From NCBI GenBank assembly GCA_963932465.1, contig OZ010798.1, positions 21,276,918 through 21,340,917 on the forward strand: a DNA stretch of 64,000 nucleotides. The letters run 5' to 3'. Source of the stretch: Maratus speciosus (Eukaryota > Arthropoda > Arachnida > Araneae > Salticidae). Both the position numbers and the translations under genes were made by a program. The notes under the pieces were generated by a model. The model worked only from the letters and a program-made list of their open reading frames with translations, ran no database searches and had not been told where the DNA came from. Shown piece after piece: positions 56,227 through 64,000 of this stretch. Each line of letters begins with the position of its first letter. The first letter of the stretch is position 1.

Positions 56227-56716
56227 TTCCAATATGAATTTTGAAAGTAAGCGCTCTATATTAAATATTCAATACATTTTTTTCTCTTATTTTATGTGAT
56301 CAGTTGCACTTTCTGTAAAAATTAAATTAATGAAAATATCAAATCATGTACAGTATTTTAAAATAATTTAAAAGGGCTTGAAAACAAGGCTCTTGTCATA
56401 AAAATACGAAGTAAAACAAGATGGCGTGCAAGATGGACGATTAATAACACGAAATAAACCAAAATAAGATAAACACATGGGCTAAAAGGCATTTAAGAAA
56501 AAACCTTCAAAACTAAAATAAAAAGTGAAATGGAAATAACATTTTTCTTTTAAAGGGAACTACGACCGCCTTTACTACAGATTAAAGAAAAAATGTGCTC
56601 ACATTTATTTCCGGCTTAAGATTATTAGCAAGAAACATTTAATTGATTATTTATTTTAAAAAAAAATCAAAAGTATCGTCCAGGTAGCCAAACAACAACA
56701 AGATAAATGAAGACAG

Positions 56717-57330
56717 CGATATTAAAAAGATTGTCATCTTTAATGTATTATATATTTTTATCTAAAATTCAAAGACCAAACTAAAAAAAGTGAATATTAT
56801 CAAAATTTTATCCATTTTACATTTTAAAGATTTTCTTATATGGATAAAACATTTCCAATTTTTAGCTCAGTTTTCTTCATATTGAAATATATGAAATGAA
56901 TGTTTCTAAAATTCAGTAACATTATTGAAAGGCCCTTATCAATGTCCATTTTCTCATTCTATGAAATGCTAAAAAAGATATTTTAAGGAGATTGTTTGAG
57001 TAAAGGTGAAATTATTCCACTAAATCTTTAGAATTACCAATTTTCTAATTTCATAACACGAAATCTTTTGAAAATCTATCCAAGAACTCAGAAAATCCTC
57101 GAATGTATTTTCGAACATGTTTTCAGGAAAAATGTATGGAAAGGTACCATTTTTACCGGCTGATATTTTGGACACAAAGGATTTAATGGGGAAAATTCGT
57201 TAATTTTGTCAGTGATATTGAAAAGTTTGTCATCTTTAATGTATTATATATTTTTTTATCTAAAATTCAAAAATTAAACTACCAAAAGTGAATATTGTCA
57301 AAATTTTATCCTTTTTACAATTTGAAGAAA
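56717..57330. repeat. Pair of ~115-bp direct repeats
   Basis: GTCATCTTTAATGTATTATA, followed by TCTAAAATTCAAA and AGTGAATATT-TCAAAATTTT, occurs at about 56733 and 57230. They are separated by about 490 bp. They are too short, and lack TG...CA ends, for LTRs. Confidence 0.7.
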
Positions 57331-57407
57331 TGTTTTGATAATACAACAATGCTATTCTTCATCTTTTGTAAAACGTTTACGTACCCATTAATTTGTAGAT
57401 AATTATT

Positions 57408-57446
57408 TTAACCCTTTATTACTGACGGCAATTATAAGTACCACTC
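57408..57446. mobile_element. piggyBac-like terminal sequence
   Basis: TTAACCCTTTATTACTGACG, then GCAATTATAAGTACC, resembles the second terminus at 57969 (TTAACACTAGAATTACTCGG, then CGGTACTTATAAGTACC) in the same orientation. This suggests overlapping or successive related elements. Confidence 0.45.
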
Positions 57447-57738
57447 ACTTTAAACATTCATCCCCATATAGAGTATTACTAATATTCGAATGGTACTTTA
57501 GATTAACAATCTTTTAACTCCACCTTTTTAGGCTATATGGTAGCAGTAGTTCTAGTTTGTTATTTTAGCAAGAAAGGACGCTTTCTTTGAAGCAATCGAT
57601 GTGTTTTGTACCTACATTTTATACGGATTGTCACGCTTTTCTTTTTATTGCGGCGAGCATAGTAAAGGACGCAAGATAAGTTTTGGATTTTTTTTTATGC
57701 CTTCATTATGATCTCAGAATACAATCTGACTAGCTGTT

Positions 57739-57946
57739 TTAACCTCTTCGGGACGAGCGTCTTTTACAGAATTTTTAATCTTTTATCACCGATTTTTGAA
57801 AACAGAAATTTTTATCTAATTGAATCGAAAAAATACTCGTATTAAATAACGCAAAATTTACAATAAAAATTTACTGGTGAGAATAATCACGGATTCTGAG
57901 CACCTTGTGCGTCACGTATACCAGTAGCTCGTCCCCAAGGGGTTAA
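57739..57946. mobile_element. TTAA MITE with CTCTTCGGGACGAGC ends
   Basis: TTAACCTCTTCGGGACGAGC at the left; GCTCGTCCCCAAGGGGTTAA at the right. 208 bp, with TTAA on both sides. The interior has no coding. Confidence 0.85.
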
Positions 57947-57968
57947 GAGGACGGTGTATGTAATTGAT

Positions 57969-58630
57969 TTAACACTAGAATTACTCGGCGGTACTTATAA
58001 GTACCGCCAGCACACTGGGTGTTGAAAAAAGACTTCTTATTTAGTTTTCGTCTGTGTAGATATCTGCCGTTTTTATCTGCTTTATAATCTATCTGCAATT
58101 ACTAAATTGTAGTATAATAATGTTTTTTTCTGGCATTTCTTTCCTGTTTCATTATTATTTTTTACAGGAAATCGAAAAAGTGGTGGTACCGGCTCTTTTT
58201 TGCTATGCCAGAAATGGCGTATGTAAATTTATATATTGCATATGTGGAGATGCGAAAGAGCATGTCATCGATGGAATATAGGCGTTTCGTAACAAAAGGA
58301 CTGCTAACAAAATCGAAACCTGAAAAAAAATGTCTCTTTTTTTTTAATATAATCAAATTTGAATTTTTACTTATTTTTCATGCGTAAAATAAAATTATGC
58401 CAATTTAATATTTTTTTATGGTTGACTTATGAGTATCTTCTTGTTATTTAGCATTTTTAAAAGTTTAAACTTAATTTGAAATATCATGTGGGTTTATATT
58501 ATATGCGGGAATTATCATGTGGGCATAGTGTACTGACGATACTTTAAAGTACCACTTTAATTAATTAGCTCTAACAAATTAAATTTCTCACGAGTGAGTT
58601 TTTTTTTTACCTGACTGCCAAGAAGGGTTA
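57969..58630 (+). mobile_element. Deleted piggyBac-like element
   Basis: The left terminus is TTAACACTAGAATTACTCGG; the right terminus near 58606-58630 is ACCTGACTGCCAAGAAGGGTTA, inverted-repeat-like to the TTAACCCTTTATTACTGACG type end. Between them lies a transposase C-terminal fragment. Only about 660 bp remain of what should be over 2 kb. Confidence 0.6.
58166..58387 (+). pseudogene. piggyBac-like transposase C-terminal fragment
   Basis: The open frame reads RKSKKWWYRLFFAMPEMAYV, then NLYIAYVEMRKSMSSMEYRR, then FVTKGLL. The pattern K(K)WW-RLFF---E-A-VN-YI-Y followed by --EFRR-(L/V)--GLL is the region after the third catalytic Asp in piggyBac (DDE_Tnp_1_7) transposases. The upstream catalytic domain and the C-terminal Cys-rich zinc-binding region are missing. 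The fragment starts right after TTTTTTACAG, which looks like a splice acceptor but is more likely chance. It is the only coding trace of the family that could have mobilised the TTAA MITEs here. Confidence 0.7.
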
Positions 58631-59633
58631 TGTGTTTCACGCGTATCTGGGTATGCGGATTTCTTTATACCCTCGAAACATCCCAACTGCTAGATGGATT
58701 TTAATTAATGAGGTCTCTATCGATTCGTATTAGTCGTCCAAAGGTTATAGGCTTAGTTTTGTTTTTATAAATTCAAAATAGCGGCCGTAAAATACAAAAT
58801 GACGGTAGACACGAAAAAAAATTTACACACCCTATTGAGTGGCTTATCATTGGACAGGTCTTTCAAAAGGAAGACGATGTTTCATTGCCTATTTTACAGT
58901 CAGAAGCTCCGTTTAAATATTGCACAACCTGGAAGTTGTGTAGGTAATATCTCTAGTTTGACTGCAACTCTAACCCTCATAGACATCTATAGGCCTCATC
59001 AAAACAGTGTTTATAGATAGGAACTAACAATTTAGCGCAACTTAATAGTCATCAATACAAGTAAATAAAAAAAAAATAGGTAAGTAATATAAAAAACAGT
59101 TTAACATTGACGAGAAATAATTAATTAGTTCGCTTTTTACACAGTCGTGATTTTTGATTTTTTAAATTTAATTTTTACATGTTTATGTTTATCCTTTAAT
59201 TTCCATTGAAGAAACTGAAGAAAAAAACTACTTGAAAAAAATTGCAGTAGATCATAATGCAGCAGATAAAGGATTAATGCTACCCCTTATTATCTTTTAC
59301 CTGGCTATTCCAAGAATCACGCGGGAAAAATATCCTAATAGACCACACCCACCAGGAGGTGCTACTTTTGTTTGTGTGAAATTATCCGTAACAATATCGG
59401 TTCTTGCTAATATTTATGCTTGCTGAACAAGCTGAGCATAGCACTGAATAATTTAAGAGAAAATACGTCATCTATGGATGAGGTCAGAAATGTGTGAAAT
59501 CCACAATACCCATTTTCGTGCTTTGCGTTAAACATAGCTGCCTTAAATTGAGAGAAAACATAATTATTCTAAACATTTAATAAAGATAACACACTTGAAG
59601 TAATAAGATTTCATATAGTTTTAGTTAACTCAC
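58631..59633. other. Intron of gene copy 1 (exons B-C), unassigned
   Basis: Two short frames (58799-59020 and 59232-59426) are less AT-rich than their surroundings but show no recognised motif and no consistent splice sites. I do not call them genes. Confidence 0.35.
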
Positions 59634-59744
59634 CTATTGATTAAATAGGGCTCGTATGTCTGAAAATTGTAAAATACTGGACGATATTCCAACAACATAG
59701 TAGGTGACAAAACATGTGGAAGATAAACCACATTTTCATAATAT
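59634..59744 (-). CDS. Exon B of gene copy 1 (Tyr/Val/Pro-rich)
   Basis: 111 bp, acceptor CCTTTCAG and donor AATAG|GTGAGT, phase 2 at both ends. The peptide starts YYENVVYLPHV and includes EYRPVFYNF and YEPYLIN. All differences from exon B of copy 2 are substitutions; there are no indels or stops, so both copies appear to be maintained as coding. It lies between exon A (62922) and exon C (52492) and joins both in frame. Confidence 0.87.
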
Positions 59745-59859
59745 CTGAAAGGAAACAATAAATACATTCTGGTTAATTTATATTTCTAACTTAAAAAAAT
59801 TACGTAATACAAATTTGAAACAAGAAGCGGCAAAGCAGATATTTAAAGAAATTTCTACC

Positions 59860-61640
59860 CAGGAACCTAACCTTTTAGATTGTAGGTGGAAAAAATGCCC
59901 ACAATCTGGAAGAAAGAATCAATGACCCATCATGTGAACAAATATTTAAAATGTTATACGATACAGCCGATGTTATCAGTTTTTTTTTTTTTTTTTACAT
60001 TAAATATTAACTATGCTCTAATAACTATCTTTCTTGGTTTTATCCTAAGCTACATTTAAGGTATCCTATTGAGAATTTAAAAATCACATATATCTTATAA
60101 AATCGGAAATAGTTTTCCACAAAGTCAGTTATATGTTTGAATAATACCTTAATAAGAATAATAATATCCATCATACATAGCGAATGATAATACTGGTCAA
60201 CAAATTTGAACTTTAGCTCTGTCCTAAAACAGAAATTTGTTGCTTTTTATGCGGTTTTTTGTGCTGATTCCGAATCTAGTTTTAGATTTACTCCAGCACG
60301 ACAAGTTTGAGAGATATTTGCATGTTTCAATTTATGCAAATTTAGTAAATTTTATACAATTATTCGCAAATTTAAGGTATAAAGCAATATCAGACAGGTT
60401 TTTTTGTTTTATGTTATGATTACTACCTAATTTACTTCACAAAAACGTTGTTTCTGAGATTATACTGACATGTGACTGTGAAATATTGTACCTAATTTGC
60501 ATAGTTTTCATGTTTTTCTAATAATGTTTCTTGATAATAATGTTCAAATATTTCTGCCGCACGAGTACGCGAATATGTTTCTAAACCAGTTTTTTGAGTT
60601 GATTTCAAATCTTGTATTTGTTTTCTTCTATCACGTCCAGTTGTTGAAAAAAGTGAAATTTTAGTTTTTGGTCAAAAAAGCCAGAAATAACTTTTTATGA
60701 TACTTTGTATGATAAACTTCAACTAGTTAGGATAGATTCTACTACTTATTTTTTTTAGATTATATAAATTTTTGTTTATGTCTCTGATATGAATCTGACC
60801 TTGTTCACCTCCTTGTCAATGAATTACACACCCCTAAAAAGCACCTTATATCAAACCTGTGTTAATGCCGTGCAAAAGTAGAAATTCATCTTACTCAAAA
60901 ACTAGACATGACATAAGAACACAGACTGATGCAGATTTGAAATCAGCATAAAAATCTAGTCTAGAAAAATATTACGTCAATTCTGTGGCAACTATTTTAA
61001 AGTTGATAGTGATGTAATCATTACACCATTGAAAAATATGCAAATTAGGCTTAAAAACTGATAAATAAATGTTAAGAATATGCAAATCGTGACATTTATC
61101 TGAAGTAAATAGTCAAGTAGTCATTATCTAGAAAACGTAATTAGATATGACATATATTGTATTTAAAATTTGCATAAAATAGCACAAAAAAGCTTAAATT
61201 TGCATACATATAAATATGCAAATTCCTCAAAAACTGGACCATCTAGAGATAAATGGAAAGCTTATTCGGAATCAGCGCCAAAAACTGATCTAGAATCAAC
61301 TAATTTTAGCTCTAGGACAAAACCACTGTTGTACATTGTAATAAATGGCAATTAATTTATTTATGAACAAATGCTTCTTAAATAAAATAGAACAAAACTT
61401 TATTTTCCTTTAAAATAATGCCTAACGTTTTCGACCCACTTCACACAACATAAACAATTCCTAAAAACTGCGGAAAAAGTTTGTGTAGCATGGAATACGT
61501 TCATTACATGGCTTTGATTTTTATCGATCACATACGGTCATCGCCGTGTTGTAAGACAGCTTATCAACTGCAAAGGAGTTGCAGTACTCCTTATCCACTC
61601 TATTTACCTTATCTTGCTCCACCAAACTTCTTTCAGCTCC
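59860..61640 (-). other. Copy 1 intron A-B, partly homologous to copy 2
   Basis: 59860-60080 and 61390-61640 match 9540-9720 and 9890-10116 of the other copy. The middle part (60180-61350) has no counterpart that I can see and no exon; it is probably inserted sequence of unknown type. Confidence 0.55.
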
Positions 61641-61779
61641 CCTACTGAAACGCGCCTAAACAGATAGGCTATTTGAAATTCAAACATTCAAAGCCATGTC
61701 CCGAAGGACCTCCATACCTTGTGAATAGAAACTGATATTCCGTGTAATATCATCGTATGCAATGACTTTATTCCCAGGG

Positions 61780-62135
61780 GTCTGTCCAGACTTTTCTCTC
61801 AGAGTCCTGTTTTTGTGAAATTATAAACAGCTTTTTTTACATTTGTGAAAAATCTAGTTCCCATTTTGTGAATTTAAAATGAACGTTTATATTCAGGTTC
61901 TTTTATATATTTTTTTCAGAAGATATGTGTATGTAAAATACATATATTTTCTTCATATATGTAAAAGTGACAGGTCAGATTTTACTTTTTAAAGGATTAA
62001 ATTTGTGAAAGGTTTAGTTTAGAGCTGGAAAAATTTCGTTAAAGGCCTATTTTTAAGACAAAGAATTTTGTGAAGGGTCCTTTTTTAAGGTGAAAAGTTT
62101 TGTGAAGGGTCCTGTTTTGAGCATTTAATCCGCAT
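61780..62135. repeat. Short diverged tandem repeats (TTTTGTGAAGGGTCC unit)
   Basis: TTTTGTGAAGGGTCCT occurs twice at about 62067-62115, with looser versions before it (AATTTGTGAAAGGTTTAG). Complementary to the repeat at 3800-4000. Confidence 0.6.
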
Positions 62136-62149
62136 TTTATTCGTTTTCT

Positions 62150-62680
62150 GATTATTCTATACAGTAATCTGTATTTCCCTTAATTTCAATAGAGATAGAC
62201 CTTCTGTTGCCACTATGACAAAAAAGTAATAAAAACTAAAAAAAAAAAAAAATTAATAACTCAGAAACAAATTGAGATACAGCTTTCAAACAAATTGCAT
62301 TTAAAAGTACATTTTTTTCTCTATACGACGGCGTAAAAAGTAATATTGTGGGATGTTTAGAAGTTTAAGAATGAAATTTCATTTAAAATGGGTTCCAGAT
62401 TTCCAAGAAATCTGACGATGGAAAAGCCTTATCCCGAACAGCCAATGGAATGATTGGATAATACATAAGTTTCAGGTGGATAATACGTACGAGTCGCAGG
62501 CGATTTTTGTCGCTTGGATTTTTTACGTGTAATAACACTATTAGTGTTTAATTCATGGCGTACGTAATGTATCACCAACTCCATGCTATTTTTTATGTCT
62601 TAAATTTTAGTCTTCGAAAAAATCATTTTCCAAATGGTCGTTGTAATTTGATAAATTGCTTTTTTTTTTCCCTTTAAGCA
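62150..62680 (-). repeat. Interspersed repeat F, inverted copy
   Basis: The order of blocks (CAGTAATCTGTATTTCCCTT, GATACAGCTTTCAAACAAAT, GTCTTAAATTTTAGTCTTCG) is the reverse complement of 46990-47460. It lies in the intron next to exon A of copy 1. Confidence 0.75.
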
Positions 62681-62921
62681 GCTTTTCAATATAGGAAAAA
62701 CTCAAATTTAAGCTGTACTCAAAATGTTAATTGAATTGCAGAACTAAAAATGTTAAAAAATAAATTTTATAAGTGTTTTAGATTGAAGAAACGGTCAAAA
62801 TCTGTTTTTACATCATTTATGAAAAATTAAAAAAAGATATTTTTATAATGCTACCGATATAACAATTGTTTAACATGAATACGTGATTACAAATCCTGAA
62901 TTTATCATCGAAAAAACTTAC

Positions 62922-62971
62922 CTCATATGAGATTCAAGATGGTCAACATGAGTAGGTTCAACTGGCGAACC
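62922..62971 (-). CDS. Exon A of gene copy 1
   Basis: 50 bp. The acceptor TATACTTAG and donor ATGAG|GTAAGT match exon A of copy 2 in position and phase (0 to 2). It encodes GSPVEPTHVDHLESHM plus a split Arg. Only the last few residues agree with the paralogue. The previous exon (the hydrophobic first exon) should lie beyond 64000, because sequence homologous to its 3' flank runs up to the window end. Confidence 0.78.
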
Positions 62972-63073
62972 CTAAGTATAGAAAAGAGAAAAAACATCTG
63001 TCAGTAATACAACAATAACAACTTCCCAAAAGCAAATGAGAAATGTAAACATTCCTGTTTCAAAATTAATACA

Positions 63074-63077
63074 TTAA
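63074..63077. other. Empty TTAA site paralogous to the family B insertion
   Basis: ATACATTAACGGCGGC here aligns with AATAGTTTAA[element]TTAACGTCATGC at 16895-17332, giving the pre-insertion state with a single TTAA. Confidence 0.8.
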
Positions 63078-63479
63078 CGGCGGCATTCCAATTAATTTTA
63101 TAGTTAAGGCTATGCATAGAGGAAATATTTTCCCTTCTCAACCTAGCGAATATTTTAGGACACATTTGTGAAATCGTTTTTATATTTAAGAGATTACATT
63201 CGCCGGCATGTCTAACAAAGTGCTTTGAAGAAAGTTTATGACAGATATCGAACCGCGTTTTGCGGTTTTGATAACTTTATTACATAATGAGATGTAATCG
63301 ACTAAGCCTACTTTTCATTGATCAACAGTAAATGTTGTATGATAAAATTATTTTAACATCTACATAAACACTTAAACTTTTTATATTTTTAAACTAATTA
63401 TGCGCAGCCAAAAGAAAAATTGTCAGGTTTATGCCATGTACTTAGGTTTACTATAGCGTTCCGGTATTAGCTTTAAGTC

Positions 63480-63600
63480 AAACCAAGATGATTAAAACAA
63501 CCAGAAAGGGAGGTGTGGTGGAAATATGTGTCAAAAACGAGTCCGTCATTGTTTCAGAAAGTTCCGCGCTGTTGAGCAGCTGACTTGAGAACAGCCTTAA
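63480..63600 (+). mobile_element. 3' end fragment of a TTAA MITE (family A type)
   Basis: AACGAGTCCGTCATTGTTTC and GCGCTGTTGAGCAGC lead to TTGAGAACAGCC|TTAA at 63597-63600. The left part is missing. Confidence 0.7.
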
Positions 63601-63789
63601 ATCTCGGAAATCAAATAGTTTTCTGAGATTACTCAACATAAGGAAACGAATTTCAGATTCGTGGCTACATCGATAGAGGGTACGGAATATTTTATTCTTA
63701 GATCAGGAGACATTTATCTTCATTTACAGTGTATATTCTCGAAATTCTGACGATTTTGTACTCCACAGTACTGGCTAGTAGCTCATAAA

Positions 63790-64000
63790 ATGTTTTGTGA
63801 TACTACAGATTTACAAAAATTAGTGCTTTCAACCAATTATGATTTGAATTAATAAATAAACGATTAAATAAATTTCATTTCGCAAGTTATTCACATAATA
63901 TCATACTTCTTTGTGTATAGAACACAATAACATTAATATCTTCGACTTAAAATGCGTCATGTCTATCAATGACACCACAATAAGACAAGAACTTTATAAT
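63790..64000 (-). other. Copy 1 sequence flanking the unseen first exon
   Basis: ACAGATTTACAAAAATTAGT through CTTCGACTTAAAATGCGTCA and ATGACACCAC aligns with 19420-19605, and its right part with 20565-20660. In copy 2 this segment lies just downstream (minus strand) of the first coding exon, so the copy 1 first exon is expected within about 100-250 bp beyond the edge. Confidence 0.65.

Noticed and set aside
56717..57330. Two ~115-bp direct repeats considered as LTRs
   Set aside because: Too short, no TG...CA ends, no primer-binding site and no retroelement coding between them.
59232..59426. Frame containing ADKGLMLPLIIFYLAIP and NRPHPPGGATF
   Set aside because: Suggestive composition, but no family recognised and no splice support. 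Left as unassigned intron.

Overview
The window is AT-rich eukaryotic DNA with long introns, microsatellites and many small DNA transposons. There are no rRNA genes, operons or bacterial-type genes. Cut-and-paste elements (mariner, hAT, piggyBac/TTAA, pogo-like) and degenerate tRNA-like sequence suggest an arthropod. A chelicerate such as a spider is my guess, not something the sequence proves.

The main coding content is a pair of tandem, same-strand (minus) multi-exon genes that I do not recognise. Copy 2 has a first coding exon with a long hydrophobic N-terminus (20713-20880), then exons at 16749-16798, 9311-9421 and 4627-4752, and continues beyond the left edge. Copy 1 begins just beyond the right edge: flanking sequence homologous to the copy 2 first-exon region ends at 64000. 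Its exons are at 62922-62971, 59634-59744, 52492-52623 and 45766-46831 (1,066 bp, with an internal 177-bp coding repeat), and probably 37348-37530. Splice sites and intron phases agree between copies, and stretches of intron are also homologous. The products look like secreted or signal-anchored proteins with short Tyr/Pro/Val-rich exons followed, in copy 1, by a long Ser/Asp/Glu-rich repetitive region. Function is unknown.

The rest is repeats. 1-2330 is a ~300-bp satellite. TTAA-flanked MITEs are the most abundant class: a ~425-bp family A (TIR GGCTGTTCTCAA), a ~424-bp family B (TIR GGGTGTATTC), and several piggyBac-type elements with CCCTT-like ends. A broken piggyBac transposase C-terminus sits at 58166-58387. 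Other elements are two hAT elements with exact 8-bp target duplications, two internally deleted mariners (one inserted in the other at a TA), several long palindromic fold-back elements, a fold-back element with a tRNA-like sequence in each arm, two Helitron-like blocks, and a ~790-bp inverted repeat carrying a hammerhead-like motif in each arm.

Because the two gene copies retain homologous introns, three insertions can be checked against an 'empty' paralogous site inside this same window. This orders the transposition events relative to the gene duplication.
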